DNA of 9,983 bases from Bacillota bacterium (GTDB taxonomy: Bacteria > Bacillota > Clostridia > Peptostreptococcales > Anaerovoracaceae). The DNA is taken from assembly GCA_016283945.1 (NCBI GenBank), contig JAEENW010000066.1, positions 1-9,983 on the forward strand. The letters run 5' to 3'. Under the pieces are notes generated by a model. The model was not told the origin of the DNA. It saw nothing but the letters and a program-made list of their open reading frames with translations, and did no database searches. The position numbers were made by a program, and so were the translations under genes. The stretch's first letter is position 1; each line of letters opens with the position of its first letter. Of the stretch, positions 1-6,935 are shown piece after piece.

Positions 1-1526
1 AGGGCGGGAGCCGCGATGGTCGAGGTGATCAGGTAGGACGGGATCGAGGGCAGGCCCATTCCGAGTATCATGCAGGTGACCATCGTGAAGAGCAGGGTGA
101 GCATCAGGCTCTGCTCGCCGATGCTTATGATGGCGTGCGCCACGTTGAGCGCGAAGCCGGTCATGCCGCAGACTCCGACGATGATGCCCACGCAGGCGCA
201 GGCCATGGCGACGGATACGGTGGACTTCGCTCCGGCGACGAAGGCGTCGCAGATGTCCTTGAGGCTCATGCGGCTCACCGGGCGAAGCTCGGCGACGACT
301 ATGGTCACGATGATGGTCCAGAACGCTCCGCGGATAACGGTCACGCCGCTGAAGATCAGCATGTAGAGCAGGAAGATGATGGGGATGAGGAGGTGTCCTC
401 TCTCCTTCATGACCTGGCCGACCTTGGGCATCTGCTCCTTGGGAAGGCCCTCGAGGTGATCCTTGGTGGCGCGCATCTGGACCTGGATGATGATGCCCAG
501 GTAGTAGATGAGCGCGGGTATGACGGCCGCCTTGATTATAGCCCCGTACTTGACGCCGAGGGTCTCGGCCATTACGAAGGCGGCGGCTCCCATGATGGGC
601 GGGAGCAGCTGTCCTCCTACGGAGGCGGTAGCCTCGACGGAGCCCGCGAACTCCTTGGTGTATCCGGTCTTCTTCATCAGGGGAATGGTGAAGGTGCCGG
701 TGGTGACGACGTTGGCGACGGCAGAGCCGTTGATGGATCCGAGGAAGCCCGAGGCGAGCACGGCGACCTTGGCCGGGCCGCCCTTTGAGTGGCCGGCGAT
801 CGCGTTGGCTATGTCGTTAAAGAACTGCCCCATGCCGCACTTGTTCATGACCTCTCCGAAGATTATGAACAGCACTATGTAGGTGGCTGACACCTTGATC
901 GAGGTGCCGTAGATGCCGTAGATGTCGGTGGTGAGGTAGGTGACTATCCTGTGCCAGGTGTAGCCGCGGTGCATGAATATGCCCGGGAACGAGCGCCCGT
1001 ATATCGCGTAGATCAGGAAGATCGTCGACAGTATGGGAAGCGCGGCTCCGCTGAGCCTCCTGGTGCACTCGAGGACTATCAGTATGAGGATAGTTCCCAT
1101 GATGATGTCTATCTTCTCCCCGCTGAAGCCGGTCGAGATGAAGACCGGGTAGCGGTTGAAGACGTAGAAGGGCATGACCGCGGACAGGGCTATGAGGACC
1201 CAGTCGTAGAGCGCGATCTTCTTCCTGCTGGACTTTTTGAACGCGGGGTAGAGCGCGAAGCCCAGCACGAGTATGAGGCCTACGTGGATAGCGTGGTGCT
1301 TGATGTTGACCATCTGAAGGGCTCGTATGCCCGAGGCGTAGGCCAGATGATAGAGCGTGAAGGCGAGGCACAGGTAATAGACTATGCTCTTGAGAGGCTC
1401 CTTTGAGAAGCTGCGGGTGCGGGATTCCTTCTCGTACTTCTCCATTATCTCCGCGCCTTTTGACGCGTCGAGGGGCTGCTCTTCCGCTCCGGCGGCAGCT
1501 TCTTTGTTTTTCAGATCATCGGACAT
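1..1526 (-). CDS. TRAP transporter fused permease (DctQ-DctM type, TAXI family), 3' end outside window
   Basis: Membrane component of a tripartite ATP-independent periplasmic-type (TRAP) transporter, in which the small (4TM) and large (12TM) permease subunits are fused. It imports a substrate delivered by the TAXI binding protein, driven by an ion gradient. Visible are 508 codons. A charged cytoplasmic N-terminus (about residues 1-45) precedes repeated hydrophobic segments from about 48, 80, 108 and 140 onward. The large-subunit signature lies at about residues 258-318: GSINGSAVANV, then TGTFTIPLMKKTGY, then EATASVGGQLLPPIMGAAAF. Fused permeases of this family are usually somewhat over 600 residues, so roughly a quarter is missing beyond base 1. 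The start is the ATG at 1526, with AAGGGGG 10 bases upstream; it overlaps the end of the DUF1850 gene by 11 bases, suggesting translational coupling. The substrate cannot be read from the sequence. Family assignment is firm. Confidence 0.93.
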   Translation of the reverse strand, partial: MSDDLKNKEAAAGAEEQPLDASKGAEIMEKYEKESRTRSFSKEPLKSIVYYLCLAFTLYHLAYASGIRALQMVNIKHHAIHVGLILVLGFALYPAFKKSSRKKIALYDWVLIALSAVMPFYVFNRYPVFISTGFSGEKIDIIMGTILILIVLECTRRLSGAALPILSTIFLIYAIYGRSFPGIFMHRGYTWHRIVTYLTTDIYGIYGTSIKVSATYIVLFIIFGEVMNKCGMGQFFNDIANAIAGHSKGGPAKVAVLASGFLGSINGSAVANVVTTGTFTIPLMKKTGYTKEFAGSVEATASVGGQLLPPIMGAAAFVMAETLGVKYGAIIKAAVIPALIYYLGIIIQVQMRATKDHLEGLPKEQMPKVGQVMKERGHLLIPIIFLLYMLIFSGVTVIRGAFWTIIVTIVVAELRPVSRMSLKDICDAFVAGAKSTVSVAMACACVGIIVGVCGMTGFALNVAHAIISIGEQSLMLTLLFTMVTCMILGMGLPSIPSYLITSTIAAPA

Positions 1527-2010
1527 ATCTGAGATACCCCCTTACTTCAATGATCTCTCCGCGGATCCTGCTCGCGTCGGGCAGGCTCCTGAAATCAAAC
1601 AGCTCGGTCCCGTTCAGGGTGAGGCCTTTCATGTAGGTCGCGGAAGTTATCCACGAGAAGCGCGGGAAGACGCTGTTTATCTCCTCCATCCAGACCAGGC
1701 CGTCCTCTATCCTCGTGGGAACGTCCATCTCGGCCGGGACTCCGGCCCCGTAGCCTCCCACCGCGATGGCGTCGAGGTTGAACTGCCAGTCCTCCGTGAC
1801 GGTGTAGAACTCGAACCACGGGATGTGCTCCGCCGAGTGCTCGATCTCGAGCCTCAGCTTGTCTCCGGCCTTTACCGGGACAGATAGGAGCTCCTTTTCG
1901 TTCACGCGGTCGTAGAGCACGAAGCGCCTTCCGGCCGGGGCGAAGAAGCCCAGCCAGATGAGCGCCGCGAGCGCCGCTATAATTGGAAGAGCCTTGCGCT
2001 TTCCGCTCAT
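1516..2010 (-). CDS. DUF1850 protein, accessory gene of the TAXI-TRAP operon
   Basis: A 164-residue protein with one N-terminal hydrophobic segment (about residues 7-25), which could be a membrane anchor or an uncleaved signal; the rest is probably extracytoplasmic. The conserved core IEHSAEHIPWFEFYTVTED (residues 55-73) is the hallmark HS...PW.E.Y motif of DUF1850. Genes of this family typically sit between a TAXI binding protein and a fused TRAP permease, exactly as here, but their biochemical role is not established. The start at 2010 is supported by GGTGAG 5 bases upstream; a second ATG five bases earlier hits a stop within three codons. The TGA at 1516-1518 lies inside the start of the permease gene. 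Function beyond transporter accessory is unknown. Confidence 0.85.
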   Translation of the reverse strand: MSGKRKALPIIAALAALIWLGFFAPAGRRFVLYDRVNEKELLSVPVKAGDKLRLEIEHSAEHIPWFEFYTVTEDWQFNLDAIAVGGYGAGVPAEMDVPTRIEDGLVWMEEINSVFPRFSWITSATYMKGLTLNGTELFDFRSLPDASRIRGEIIEVRGYLRYVR

Positions 2011-2033
2011 CTCATCTCACCAAAAACAAGCGC

Positions 2034-2058
2034 GGCGGATGGCATGAAGCCACCCGCC
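2034..2058 (-). promoter_or_regulatory. Intercistronic hairpin, possible attenuator between binding protein and DUF1850 genes
   Basis: A 10-bp stem (2034-2043 against 2049-2058) with a 5-base loop lies in the 69-base gap after the binding-protein stop. Read on the minus strand, one pair is a G-T wobble and the rest are Watson-Crick. Six bases after the stem comes a T-rich tract ending in TTTTT (2026-2022). This resembles a weak intrinsic terminator or an mRNA-stabilising 3' stem. Either would give more binding protein than membrane protein, the ratio binding-protein-dependent transporters usually need. The regulatory role is inferred. Confidence 0.55.
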
Positions 2059-2079
2059 CCGGCTGTATACAGATGCGGC

Positions 2080-3102
2080 TTACAGATAGCCGTTGTCCTT
2101 CCAGAACTGCTCCGCGCCCGGATGCAGCGGAAGCTGGATGTCGCTCACGCCGAAGGTGATGTCGATGTTCTTGTCGGCGGCGTTGTGCGAAGCCTTGATG
2201 GTGGAGATGTTGGCGAAGATGCCCTCGAGCATGTCGTAGACCATCTTGTCGCTGAGGTCCTCGCGGACGAGCATGATGTTGTAGACGAATACGCCCTCGA
2301 CGTCTTCCTTGTTGTTGTAGGTGTTGGCGGGAATGACGGCCTTGGCGTAGAACGGATAGTCGGATACGAGCTTGTCGCGTCCGGCTCCGTCGATGGGGAT
2401 GACGACCATGTCATAGGACACGCCGAGCTCCATTACGGTCGCGTTGGGAAGTCCGGAGGTGACGAACACGGCGTCGCACTGTCCGTTCTTCATGTTGTCG
2501 ATCGCTTCGCCGTAGGCGAGGTAGTCGGGAGTGATGTCGTCGTAGGTGATGCCGTAGGCGGCGAGTATGGTGCGGGCGTTGACCTCGACGCCGGAGTTCG
2601 CGGCTCCTACGCCTACGCGCTTGCCGCGGAGGTCCTCAACGGACTTGATCCCGGTGTTGGCGGTGGTCACGAGCTGCACGTAGTTCGGCCACAGGCGCAT
2701 CATGGCGCGCAGGTTGGTAGCGGGCTCCTTGCCTGCGTAGGCGTCGGTGCCGGTGTAGGCCTGCATGCAGACGTCCTGCATCGCGATGGCGATCTCGCAG
2801 TCTCCCGCGAGTATGTTGGTGATGTTCTGACCGGTGGCGTTGGTCGCCTCGGCGGAGGTCTGGTAGCCGTAGTCCTTCAAGGCCGTGGCGAAGGCGCCTC
2901 CGATCGGGAAGTAGATGCCCGAGGTCGGGCCGGTGCCGACGGTGATGAATTCGTTCTTGCGCTCATCTGCTGTAAGCCCCTTGACCTCGGCGGGCGCGGG
3001 TTCGTTTCCGGAAGGCGCGGGTTCGGCTTCCTTCTTCTCTCCGCAGGCTGCGAGGGCAAAGATCATGCAAAACGCGAGCGTCAAAGCCAGCAACTTTTTC
3101 AT
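2080..3102 (-). CDS. TAXI-family TRAP substrate-binding lipoprotein
   Basis: Extracytoplasmic solute receptor that binds substrate and passes it to the fused permease encoded downstream. The 340-residue product begins with a lipoprotein signal, MKKLLALTLAFCMIFALAAC, with Cys20 as the probable lipidated residue, followed by a Glu/Pro/Ala linker to about residue 40. The mature domain shows TAXI features: VGTGPTSGIYFPIGGAFA (residues 55-72), an SVEDLRGKRVGVGAANSGVEV stretch (154-174), and the C-terminal LPLHPGAEQFWKDNGY (324-339). The reading frame stays open upstream to 3300, but 3102 is chosen because AAAGGAG lies 8 bases before it and the lipoprotein signal starts there. It is the first gene of the operon. 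A membrane-anchored receptor fits a Gram-positive cell. The ligand is unknown; characterised TAXI proteins have been linked to glutamate and other organic acids. Confidence 0.94.
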   Translation of the reverse strand: MKKLLALTLAFCMIFALAACGEKKEAEPAPSGNEPAPAEVKGLTADERKNEFITVGTGPTSGIYFPIGGAFATALKDYGYQTSAEATNATGQNITNILAGDCEIAIAMQDVCMQAYTGTDAYAGKEPATNLRAMMRLWPNYVQLVTTANTGIKSVEDLRGKRVGVGAANSGVEVNARTILAAYGITYDDITPDYLAYGEAIDNMKNGQCDAVFVTSGLPNATVMELGVSYDMVVIPIDGAGRDKLVSDYPFYAKAVIPANTYNNKEDVEGVFVYNIMLVREDLSDKMVYDMLEGIFANISTIKASHNAADKNIDITFGVSDIQLPLHPGAEQFWKDNGYL

Positions 3103-3110
3103 TTTGCTTT

Positions 3111-3117
3111 CTCCTTT
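3111..3117 (-). promoter_or_regulatory. Ribosome binding site deciding the binding-protein start
   Basis: AAAGGAG on the minus strand, 8 bases before the ATG at 3102. It fixes the lipoprotein start against a longer open frame reaching 3300, whose extra residues look like translated leader. Confidence 0.8.
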
Positions 3118-3186
3118 ACATTCTCCTCTGCTGTTTCGAATACTCCTCCCGTCCGGGTCCTTTTGTCGGAACCGCATAGACGGCGC

Positions 3187-3234
3187 AAGCATATGCCTCT
3201 GCGCATCCTCTGTGCGATATGGACATATATGCTT
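3187..3234 (-). promoter_or_regulatory. Nested inverted repeat in the predicted leader of the TRAP operon
   Basis: An outer perfect 8-bp arm pair (AAGCATAT on the minus strand at 3234-3227, matched by ATATGCTT at 3194-3187) encloses an inner 4-bp pair (CGCA 3216-3213 with TGCG 3205-3202). CAGAGG occurs twice in the enclosed single-stranded parts. If the candidate promoter at 3244-3272 is right, this element is at the very start of the mRNA leader. It could be an RNA stem or an operator; I do not recognise a known riboswitch. Confidence 0.35.
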
Positions 3235-3243
3235 ACTGTTATA

Positions 3244-3272
3244 AGAGTACAACCGACAAAAAGCCTTGTCAA
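3244..3272 (-). promoter_or_regulatory. Candidate promoter of the TRAP operon
   Basis: On the minus strand a perfect -35 TTGACA (3272-3267) is followed after 17 bases by TACTCT (3249-3244), a weak -10. The predicted start near 3237 gives a leader of about 135 bases. An alternative is the perfect TATAAT at 3308-3303, with a poor -35 (TTCAAT at 3330-3325) 16 bases upstream. I cannot decide between them from sequence. Confidence 0.4.
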
Positions 3273-3380
3273 TAAACGGCGTTCTATGCGAATAAGACAA
3301 ATATTATATGAATTTCATCTGTATATTGAATAAATAAATAAAATAAGTATGCCCTAAGCGATGCGGTTGAAAGGGCACAA

Positions 3381-3412
3381 AAAGGCCCGCTCCCGGGTAG
3401 GAGCGGGCCTTT
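3381..3412 (-). terminator. Intrinsic terminator of the cysteine-rich dockerin gene
   Basis: A perfect 13-bp GC-rich stem (3381-3393 against 3400-3412) with a 6-base loop. On the minus strand the stem ends in a T tract (TTTTT including the last stem bases, followed by G). It lies 41 bases after the stop of the surface-protein gene and separates that gene from the TRAP operon transcribed in the same direction. The opposite strand is less T-rich after the stem, so it is mainly a minus-strand terminator. Confidence 0.9.
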
Positions 3413-3453
3413 CTCTGTTTCTTCAGGGCGGTCAGACGCCTGTCCGTACGCCT

Positions 3454-3651
3454 CTAATGCAGAGGCTCGATGCCGGCAACGTGCCTTGCCATCGCGGTCA
3501 GGTCCTGAGCGTTGACGGATCCGTCACCGTTGGCGTCGGCGTTCTTAAGCGCCTGGGCTGAGGTCAGGTTTGCTATGTTGGCCACGTGCCTTGCCATCGC
3601 GGTCAGATCCTGGGCGTCGACGTCGCCGTCGCAGTCCACGTCGCCGCGCTT
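3454..3651 (-). repeat. Duplicated dockerin segment at DNA level
   Basis: The two calcium-binding halves of the dockerin are still similar as DNA. A 23-base stretch at 3479-3501 recurs without change at 3584-3606, offset by 105 bases (35 residues). Both encode AQDLTAMARHVA. Internal duplication is the norm for type I dockerins; the near-identical recognition helices fit the two-faced cohesin binding known for the family. Confidence 0.85.
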
Positions 3652-6600
3652 TACGGTGTTATCGATCTTCGACTTCTGGGCGCCGCACAGCGTGCAGGTG
3701 TAGACGGTCCTCTCTGAGTTGCCGCTGGCGGAGGGCACGACCGTGCCGGAATCCCAGCGATGGCCGGTGGGCTTGGTCATCTCGCCGCGGACTATGGTCT
3801 GTCCGCAGTCGGGGCAGTAGACGTCGCCCGAGTAGCCGTAGGCGGTGCAGGTCGCTTCGGCCTCATTCACGACCTCGGCGTGATAGTGCCACAGCTGGAT
3901 AAAGTCGATCGCGTCGGCGTCAAAATCGCTCATGTCCGCGGGTTCGTACCTGTATTCCCCGCACTTTGAGCACTTGTAGCGATCGGTGACGGGATGATCG
4001 GGATCCGTGCAGGGCATGTCGGCGTTCCACCCGAAGGAATGCCCCTGCTGCCAGGGTATGGACTTGCCCCGCTCTGCGCGGGCTCCGCAGTCCGCGCAGA
4101 TCTTGTCGGGCTCGTTGCCGTTGGTCTGGGTCTCGCAGTCCGGATCGTGCGGCCCTCTGGCGATGATCGAGGGCTCTCCGTAGCGGTCGAGCAGGATATT
4201 GCCGTCCGCGTCGGTCTTGAATATGTCCTCGGTCACGGTTATCAGCTCTCCGTGAGACTTGTACTCGGTGGGTTCTCCCTTTTCGATGATCTGTCCGCAG
4301 AAAGCGCAGACAGTATCGCCGGTGTAGCCTCTCCTGCCGCAGGGGGCGTCGATCCTGCCGACGATCTCGGTCTCGCTGTGATCGCAGGTGCCTCCCTTGA
4401 AGCGCTGGATCACCTCTATCCTGCCGGATCCGGGGAATACCCGGTTTGAGGGGACTTCCCAGTAGTCCCAGTAGGTCTCGCCGGGATAGACCGTCCCCGC
4501 CTGGAGAGTTGCTCTGGACTCTCTGTAGCTGCCATTTTGGGTCAATGAATAATACCTGACCAGGAATCCGTCGAATATCCTGCCCGGGATCTTATCGGGA
4601 GTGACCCAGACCTGTTCTCCTGCGGTGGCGAACTTGTTGGGACCGGAGCAGTTGACGTAAATGACGGGATGCATGCCGTTCTGCCATGTCGTGGGCCTTC
4701 CGTTCGCGTCGGTGGCGTACTGGGTGTAGCTGCAGTCGGCGCATACGCGGTAGATTATTCCCGCCTCCGGGTCGTCGGCTCCCTGCCAGGCTCCGAAGTG
4801 ATGGAGCTCGCGGATCTTCACGGGATTGGAGAAGCAGTCGTCGCAGTAGCACCAGCCGGTGTGGTAGTTCCAGTCGGCGCTCCAGGTATTGCCGTAGAGA
4901 TCCTCGCAGCTGGCTCTGTATCCGGGCTGGCCGAAGGTGCCGCTGAAGCTCCAGTTTTCGGGCTCCGTGCCGGGATCGAACTCGTAGCGGTGGTTCTCGT
5001 CTTCGAACAGCGCTTCGCCGAGGAAGAAGGTCCTGACCCACTCGGTGTGGTCGTGGACGTAGGCCTCGGCGGTGTACTCGCAGACCTCGCAGCTCTGAAC
5101 GCGGATGGTGTGCGCGTCGTCTCCCCAGTACCAGTGAGTGAAGACGTGGGGGACGAGTTTGACCTCGGAGCAGCCGTCGCCGTGGCACAGCATGTAGTGG
5201 CCGGCGTCTTCATAATCATCCTCCGAGGCGATCGTGAATCCGTGCTCGACTGTCAGCGTCGCTATGTCGGACCACAGCCCGTTCTCGCCGTCGGAGATGT
5301 AGCAGCGGAAGCTGTACAGCCCGTCCTGGCAGGCGTCGTCTGCCACGCTGATCACGAGACTCTTCGAATTCGCCGTGTCGTTGTAGGCGATGTTCGACGC
5401 GCCGTGTCCTGCGGTGCGCAGCTCCTCGAATTTGGCCGGGGTCGCCGTCCCTGTGCGCTCGAACCAGGTGTAGCTGAGGTTCCTGCCGACGGCGGTGACG
5501 GAGAACCTCACCCTGTTGTTCGCGTAATAGAGCGGATCGCCGCTCTCAGCCCTGTAATCGCTGACGATCGCGACGCGGTCCTGGGGCTGCTTGCTGATCA
5601 CTATGGGCTCGGTATCCGAGAAGCCGCAGACGGTGCAGCGGCCGTTCCTGAAGCTGTGCGCGGCCTTGGACGTGATGTGCGAGGCCTCGTCGCAGTACCT
5701 GCAGTCCTTCCAATGGAAGCTCCCGTCGAAGCTCCAGCTGCTCGCGGGCTTCGCGCTGTGGGATCCCGCGAACTGGGCGTGAGTCTCACTGAAATGCTCA
5801 TCCCACTCGTCGCTCTCCACGCATACGGGGCGGGCGCAGTCGCAGCCCTCGATCCTGCTGACGTCCTCGCAGCAGTCCACGCAGAGGCCGCAGTCGGGGC
5901 AGCTGTCGATCATTCCGAAGCATATGCCGCAGTTGACGCAGACGTGCTCGTCGTTCACGTCCAGCCAGCAGTACTCTCCGCAGGTGCAGCCGAGGTTCTC
6001 GGCCTCGGCGAGGCAGCAGTCGAGGCAGAGCCCGCAGTTGTCGCAGACCTCGGGAACGGTCTCGAGGCACTCTCCGCAGTCAGCGCAGAAGTGGGTGTCA
6101 TAGGCGGGATCCTCGCAGCACATCCCGCAGTCGGGGCAGCGGTTCTCCTCGCAGCAGAACTCGCAGAGCCCGCAGTATTCACAGGGCTCATAGTCGCTCT
6201 CATAGAAGCAGATGATCTCGCAGGCCGGGCAGAGCTCGCACTCGTACTGGCAGTGCTCGAGCTCCATCGGGCATCTCTCGTACTGGCAGTCGCCGCATAT
6301 CGGGCAGTGCTTCGCGCAGCCCGCGCACTTGTGGCAGTCGCCGCATACGAACTGGTTTCCCTCATCGTCGGCGTCACAGCAGCTGTTGCACTTGCCGCAT
6401 TCCTCGCAGAGCATGTCCTGATTGTCGCAGTAGCATTCGCCGCAGTCCACGCAGTGCAGGTGCTCCTCCTTCAGGCACTCATCGCAGTAGATGTGGCCGC
6501 TCCTGGCGCATCCGCCGTTGCTGTCGTCAAAGGTCGTGACGCATTCGCCGCAGTCGTAGCAGTGTATCTCCTCACCGCCGTTGCTGTCGATGCAGGACTC

Positions 6601-6789
6601 GCAGATGCCGCAGCTCGGGCAGAGCTCGTCCTCGTCAAAGAGCTTCTGGCACATCGGGCACAGTTCTTTGCCTTCGCCTGCCTCTTCGGCCAGCGCCGGA
6701 GCGAGATAGGAGCTCAGGAGCGCCGTCAGCAGGAGCACGAAGCAGAGCGCCGCCGCTATCCTTGTAAGACGCAGTCTTCTCGTGTTCAT
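3454..6789 (-). CDS. Large secreted cysteine-rich protein with Ig-like domain and C-terminal type I dockerin
   Basis: A 1111-residue exported protein. A Sec signal (residues 1-34) ends in APALA before EEAGEG. Residues 44-323 contain 65 cysteines, about 64 Asp/Glu but only 10 Lys/Arg, with repeated CxxCGxCxxCC groups. Then come an HSFRNGRCTVCG motif (379-389), an Ig-like region (about 395-515, with FSVTAVGRNLSYTW), paired CxxC sites (567/570, 647/649/652, 683/686), GYTGDTVCAFCG (821-832) and GYSGDVYCPDCG (985-996) modules, and a type I dockerin (about 1047-1108). The dockerin has two calcium loops, at 1050-1061 and 1085-1096. The dockerin should bind a cohesin on a scaffold or surface protein; no catalytic domain, sortase signal or S-layer domain is seen. 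The start at 6789 is chosen over the longer open frame to 6885 because GGAGG lies 7 bases upstream and the signal peptide begins there. Metal binding, structure or adhesion are possible roles; the function is unknown. Confidence 0.85.
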   Translation of the reverse strand: MNTRRLRLTRIAAALCFVLLLTALLSSYLAPALAEEAGEGKELCPMCQKLFDEDELCPSCGICESCIDSNGGEEIHCYDCGECVTTFDDSNGGCARSGHIYCDECLKEEHLHCVDCGECYCDNQDMLCEECGKCNSCCDADDEGNQFVCGDCHKCAGCAKHCPICGDCQYERCPMELEHCQYECELCPACEIICFYESDYEPCEYCGLCEFCCEENRCPDCGMCCEDPAYDTHFCADCGECLETVPEVCDNCGLCLDCCLAEAENLGCTCGEYCWLDVNDEHVCVNCGICFGMIDSCPDCGLCVDCCEDVSRIEGCDCARPVCVESDEWDEHFSETHAQFAGSHSAKPASSWSFDGSFHWKDCRYCDEASHITSKAAHSFRNGRCTVCGFSDTEPIVISKQPQDRVAIVSDYRAESGDPLYYANNRVRFSVTAVGRNLSYTWFERTGTATPAKFEELRTAGHGASNIAYNDTANSKSLVISVADDACQDGLYSFRCYISDGENGLWSDIATLTVEHGFTIASEDDYEDAGHYMLCHGDGCSEVKLVPHVFTHWYWGDDAHTIRVQSCEVCEYTAEAYVHDHTEWVRTFFLGEALFEDENHRYEFDPGTEPENWSFSGTFGQPGYRASCEDLYGNTWSADWNYHTGWCYCDDCFSNPVKIRELHHFGAWQGADDPEAGIIYRVCADCSYTQYATDANGRPTTWQNGMHPVIYVNCSGPNKFATAGEQVWVTPDKIPGRIFDGFLVRYYSLTQNGSYRESRATLQAGTVYPGETYWDYWEVPSNRVFPGSGRIEVIQRFKGGTCDHSETEIVGRIDAPCGRRGYTGDTVCAFCGQIIEKGEPTEYKSHGELITVTEDIFKTDADGNILLDRYGEPSIIARGPHDPDCETQTNGNEPDKICADCGARAERGKSIPWQQGHSFGWNADMPCTDPDHPVTDRYKCSKCGEYRYEPADMSDFDADAIDFIQLWHYHAEVVNEAEATCTAYGYSGDVYCPDCGQTIVRGEMTKPTGHRWDSGTVVPSASGNSERTVYTCTLCGAQKSKIDNTVKRGDVDCDGDVDAQDLTAMARHVANIANLTSAQALKNADANGDGSVNAQDLTAMARHVAGIEPLH
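5821..6660 (-). repeat. Cysteine-rich repeat region of the surface protein
   Basis: This segment encodes residues 44-323. Groups with cysteines exactly three residues apart recur at residues 57-66, 128-138, 149-158, 203-213, 249-259 and 297-307. Four of these end in a CC pair, and the last two also share the Leu/Asp spacing (CGLCLDCC, CGLCVDCC). Between them are shorter CxDCGEC units (77-83, 113-119, 235-241). Spacing between groups is irregular, so this is a degenerate array, not a clean tandem repeat. Confidence 0.8.
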
Positions 6790-6796
6790 GATCTTT

Positions 6797-6801
6797 CCTC
6801 C
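6797..6801 (-). promoter_or_regulatory. Ribosome binding site deciding the surface-protein start
   Basis: GGAGG on the minus strand, 7 bases before the ATG at 6789. It places the start directly at the signal peptide and excludes the 32 extra codons open upstream. Confidence 0.85.
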
Positions 6802-6851
6802 GCAGATCGGTAAACGGTTTATATCAATATGATAAAACAGACGGTTAATTA

Positions 6852-6860
6852 AGTATACCA
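6852..6860 (-). promoter_or_regulatory. Candidate extended -10 promoter of the surface-protein gene
   Basis: TGGTATACT on the minus strand: TATACT matches the -10 consensus at five of six bases and carries the upstream TGn extension. No good -35 is present at the usual distance, which fits an extended -10 promoter. The leader would be about 55 bases. An imperfect inverted repeat (GTTTTATC with GATATAAAC, about 6817-6838) lies in that leader and might be an operator or chance in AT-rich DNA. Confidence 0.45.
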
Positions 6861-6935
6861 TAGGGTTTATTGATAGATGTACCACTATCTTTTAAGTTTT
6901 TGTATCATTCGGGCGGAATAGCCGGAATGAGGTAG

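Larger units (their letters stand above)
3103..3453. other. Non-coding gap between the TRAP operon and the surface-protein gene
   Basis: About 350 bases without a credible gene. It holds the ribosome binding site, leader repeat and candidate promoters of the TRAP operon, an AT-rich stretch at about 3280-3350, and the terminator of the upstream surface-protein gene at 3381-3412. The short open frames here start inside the terminator or the leader and have no ribosome binding site. Confidence 0.7.

Noticed and set aside
135..1406. Several plus-strand open frames opposite the permease gene
   Set aside because: The minus strand encodes the TRAP permease signature motifs without interruption; the opposite frames have no domains and are low-complexity.
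2044..3333. A 429-codon plus-strand open frame across the TAXI binding-protein gene
   Set aside because: The minus strand encodes a clear lipoprotein of known family. The plus-strand product has repetitive Gly/Val/Asp composition typical of an antisense shadow.
3361..3561. Short plus-strand frame starting at 3361
   Set aside because: It runs through the terminator stem and antisense to the dockerin, with no ribosome binding site.
5821..6660. Cysteine-rich array considered as a ferredoxin-like electron carrier
   Set aside because: The protein has a Sec signal peptide and CC pairs instead of the CxxxCP ending of ferredoxin sites, so an assembled Fe-S protein outside the cell is unlikely; kept only as a spacing observation.
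4669..6813. A 714-codon open frame on the plus strand, antisense to the surface-protein gene
   Set aside because: Its Ala/Val/Leu-rich product is the mirror of Cys/Glu/Asp codons on the other strand. It has no ribosome binding site or recognisable domain, and the minus-strand gene has a signal peptide, domains and terminator.
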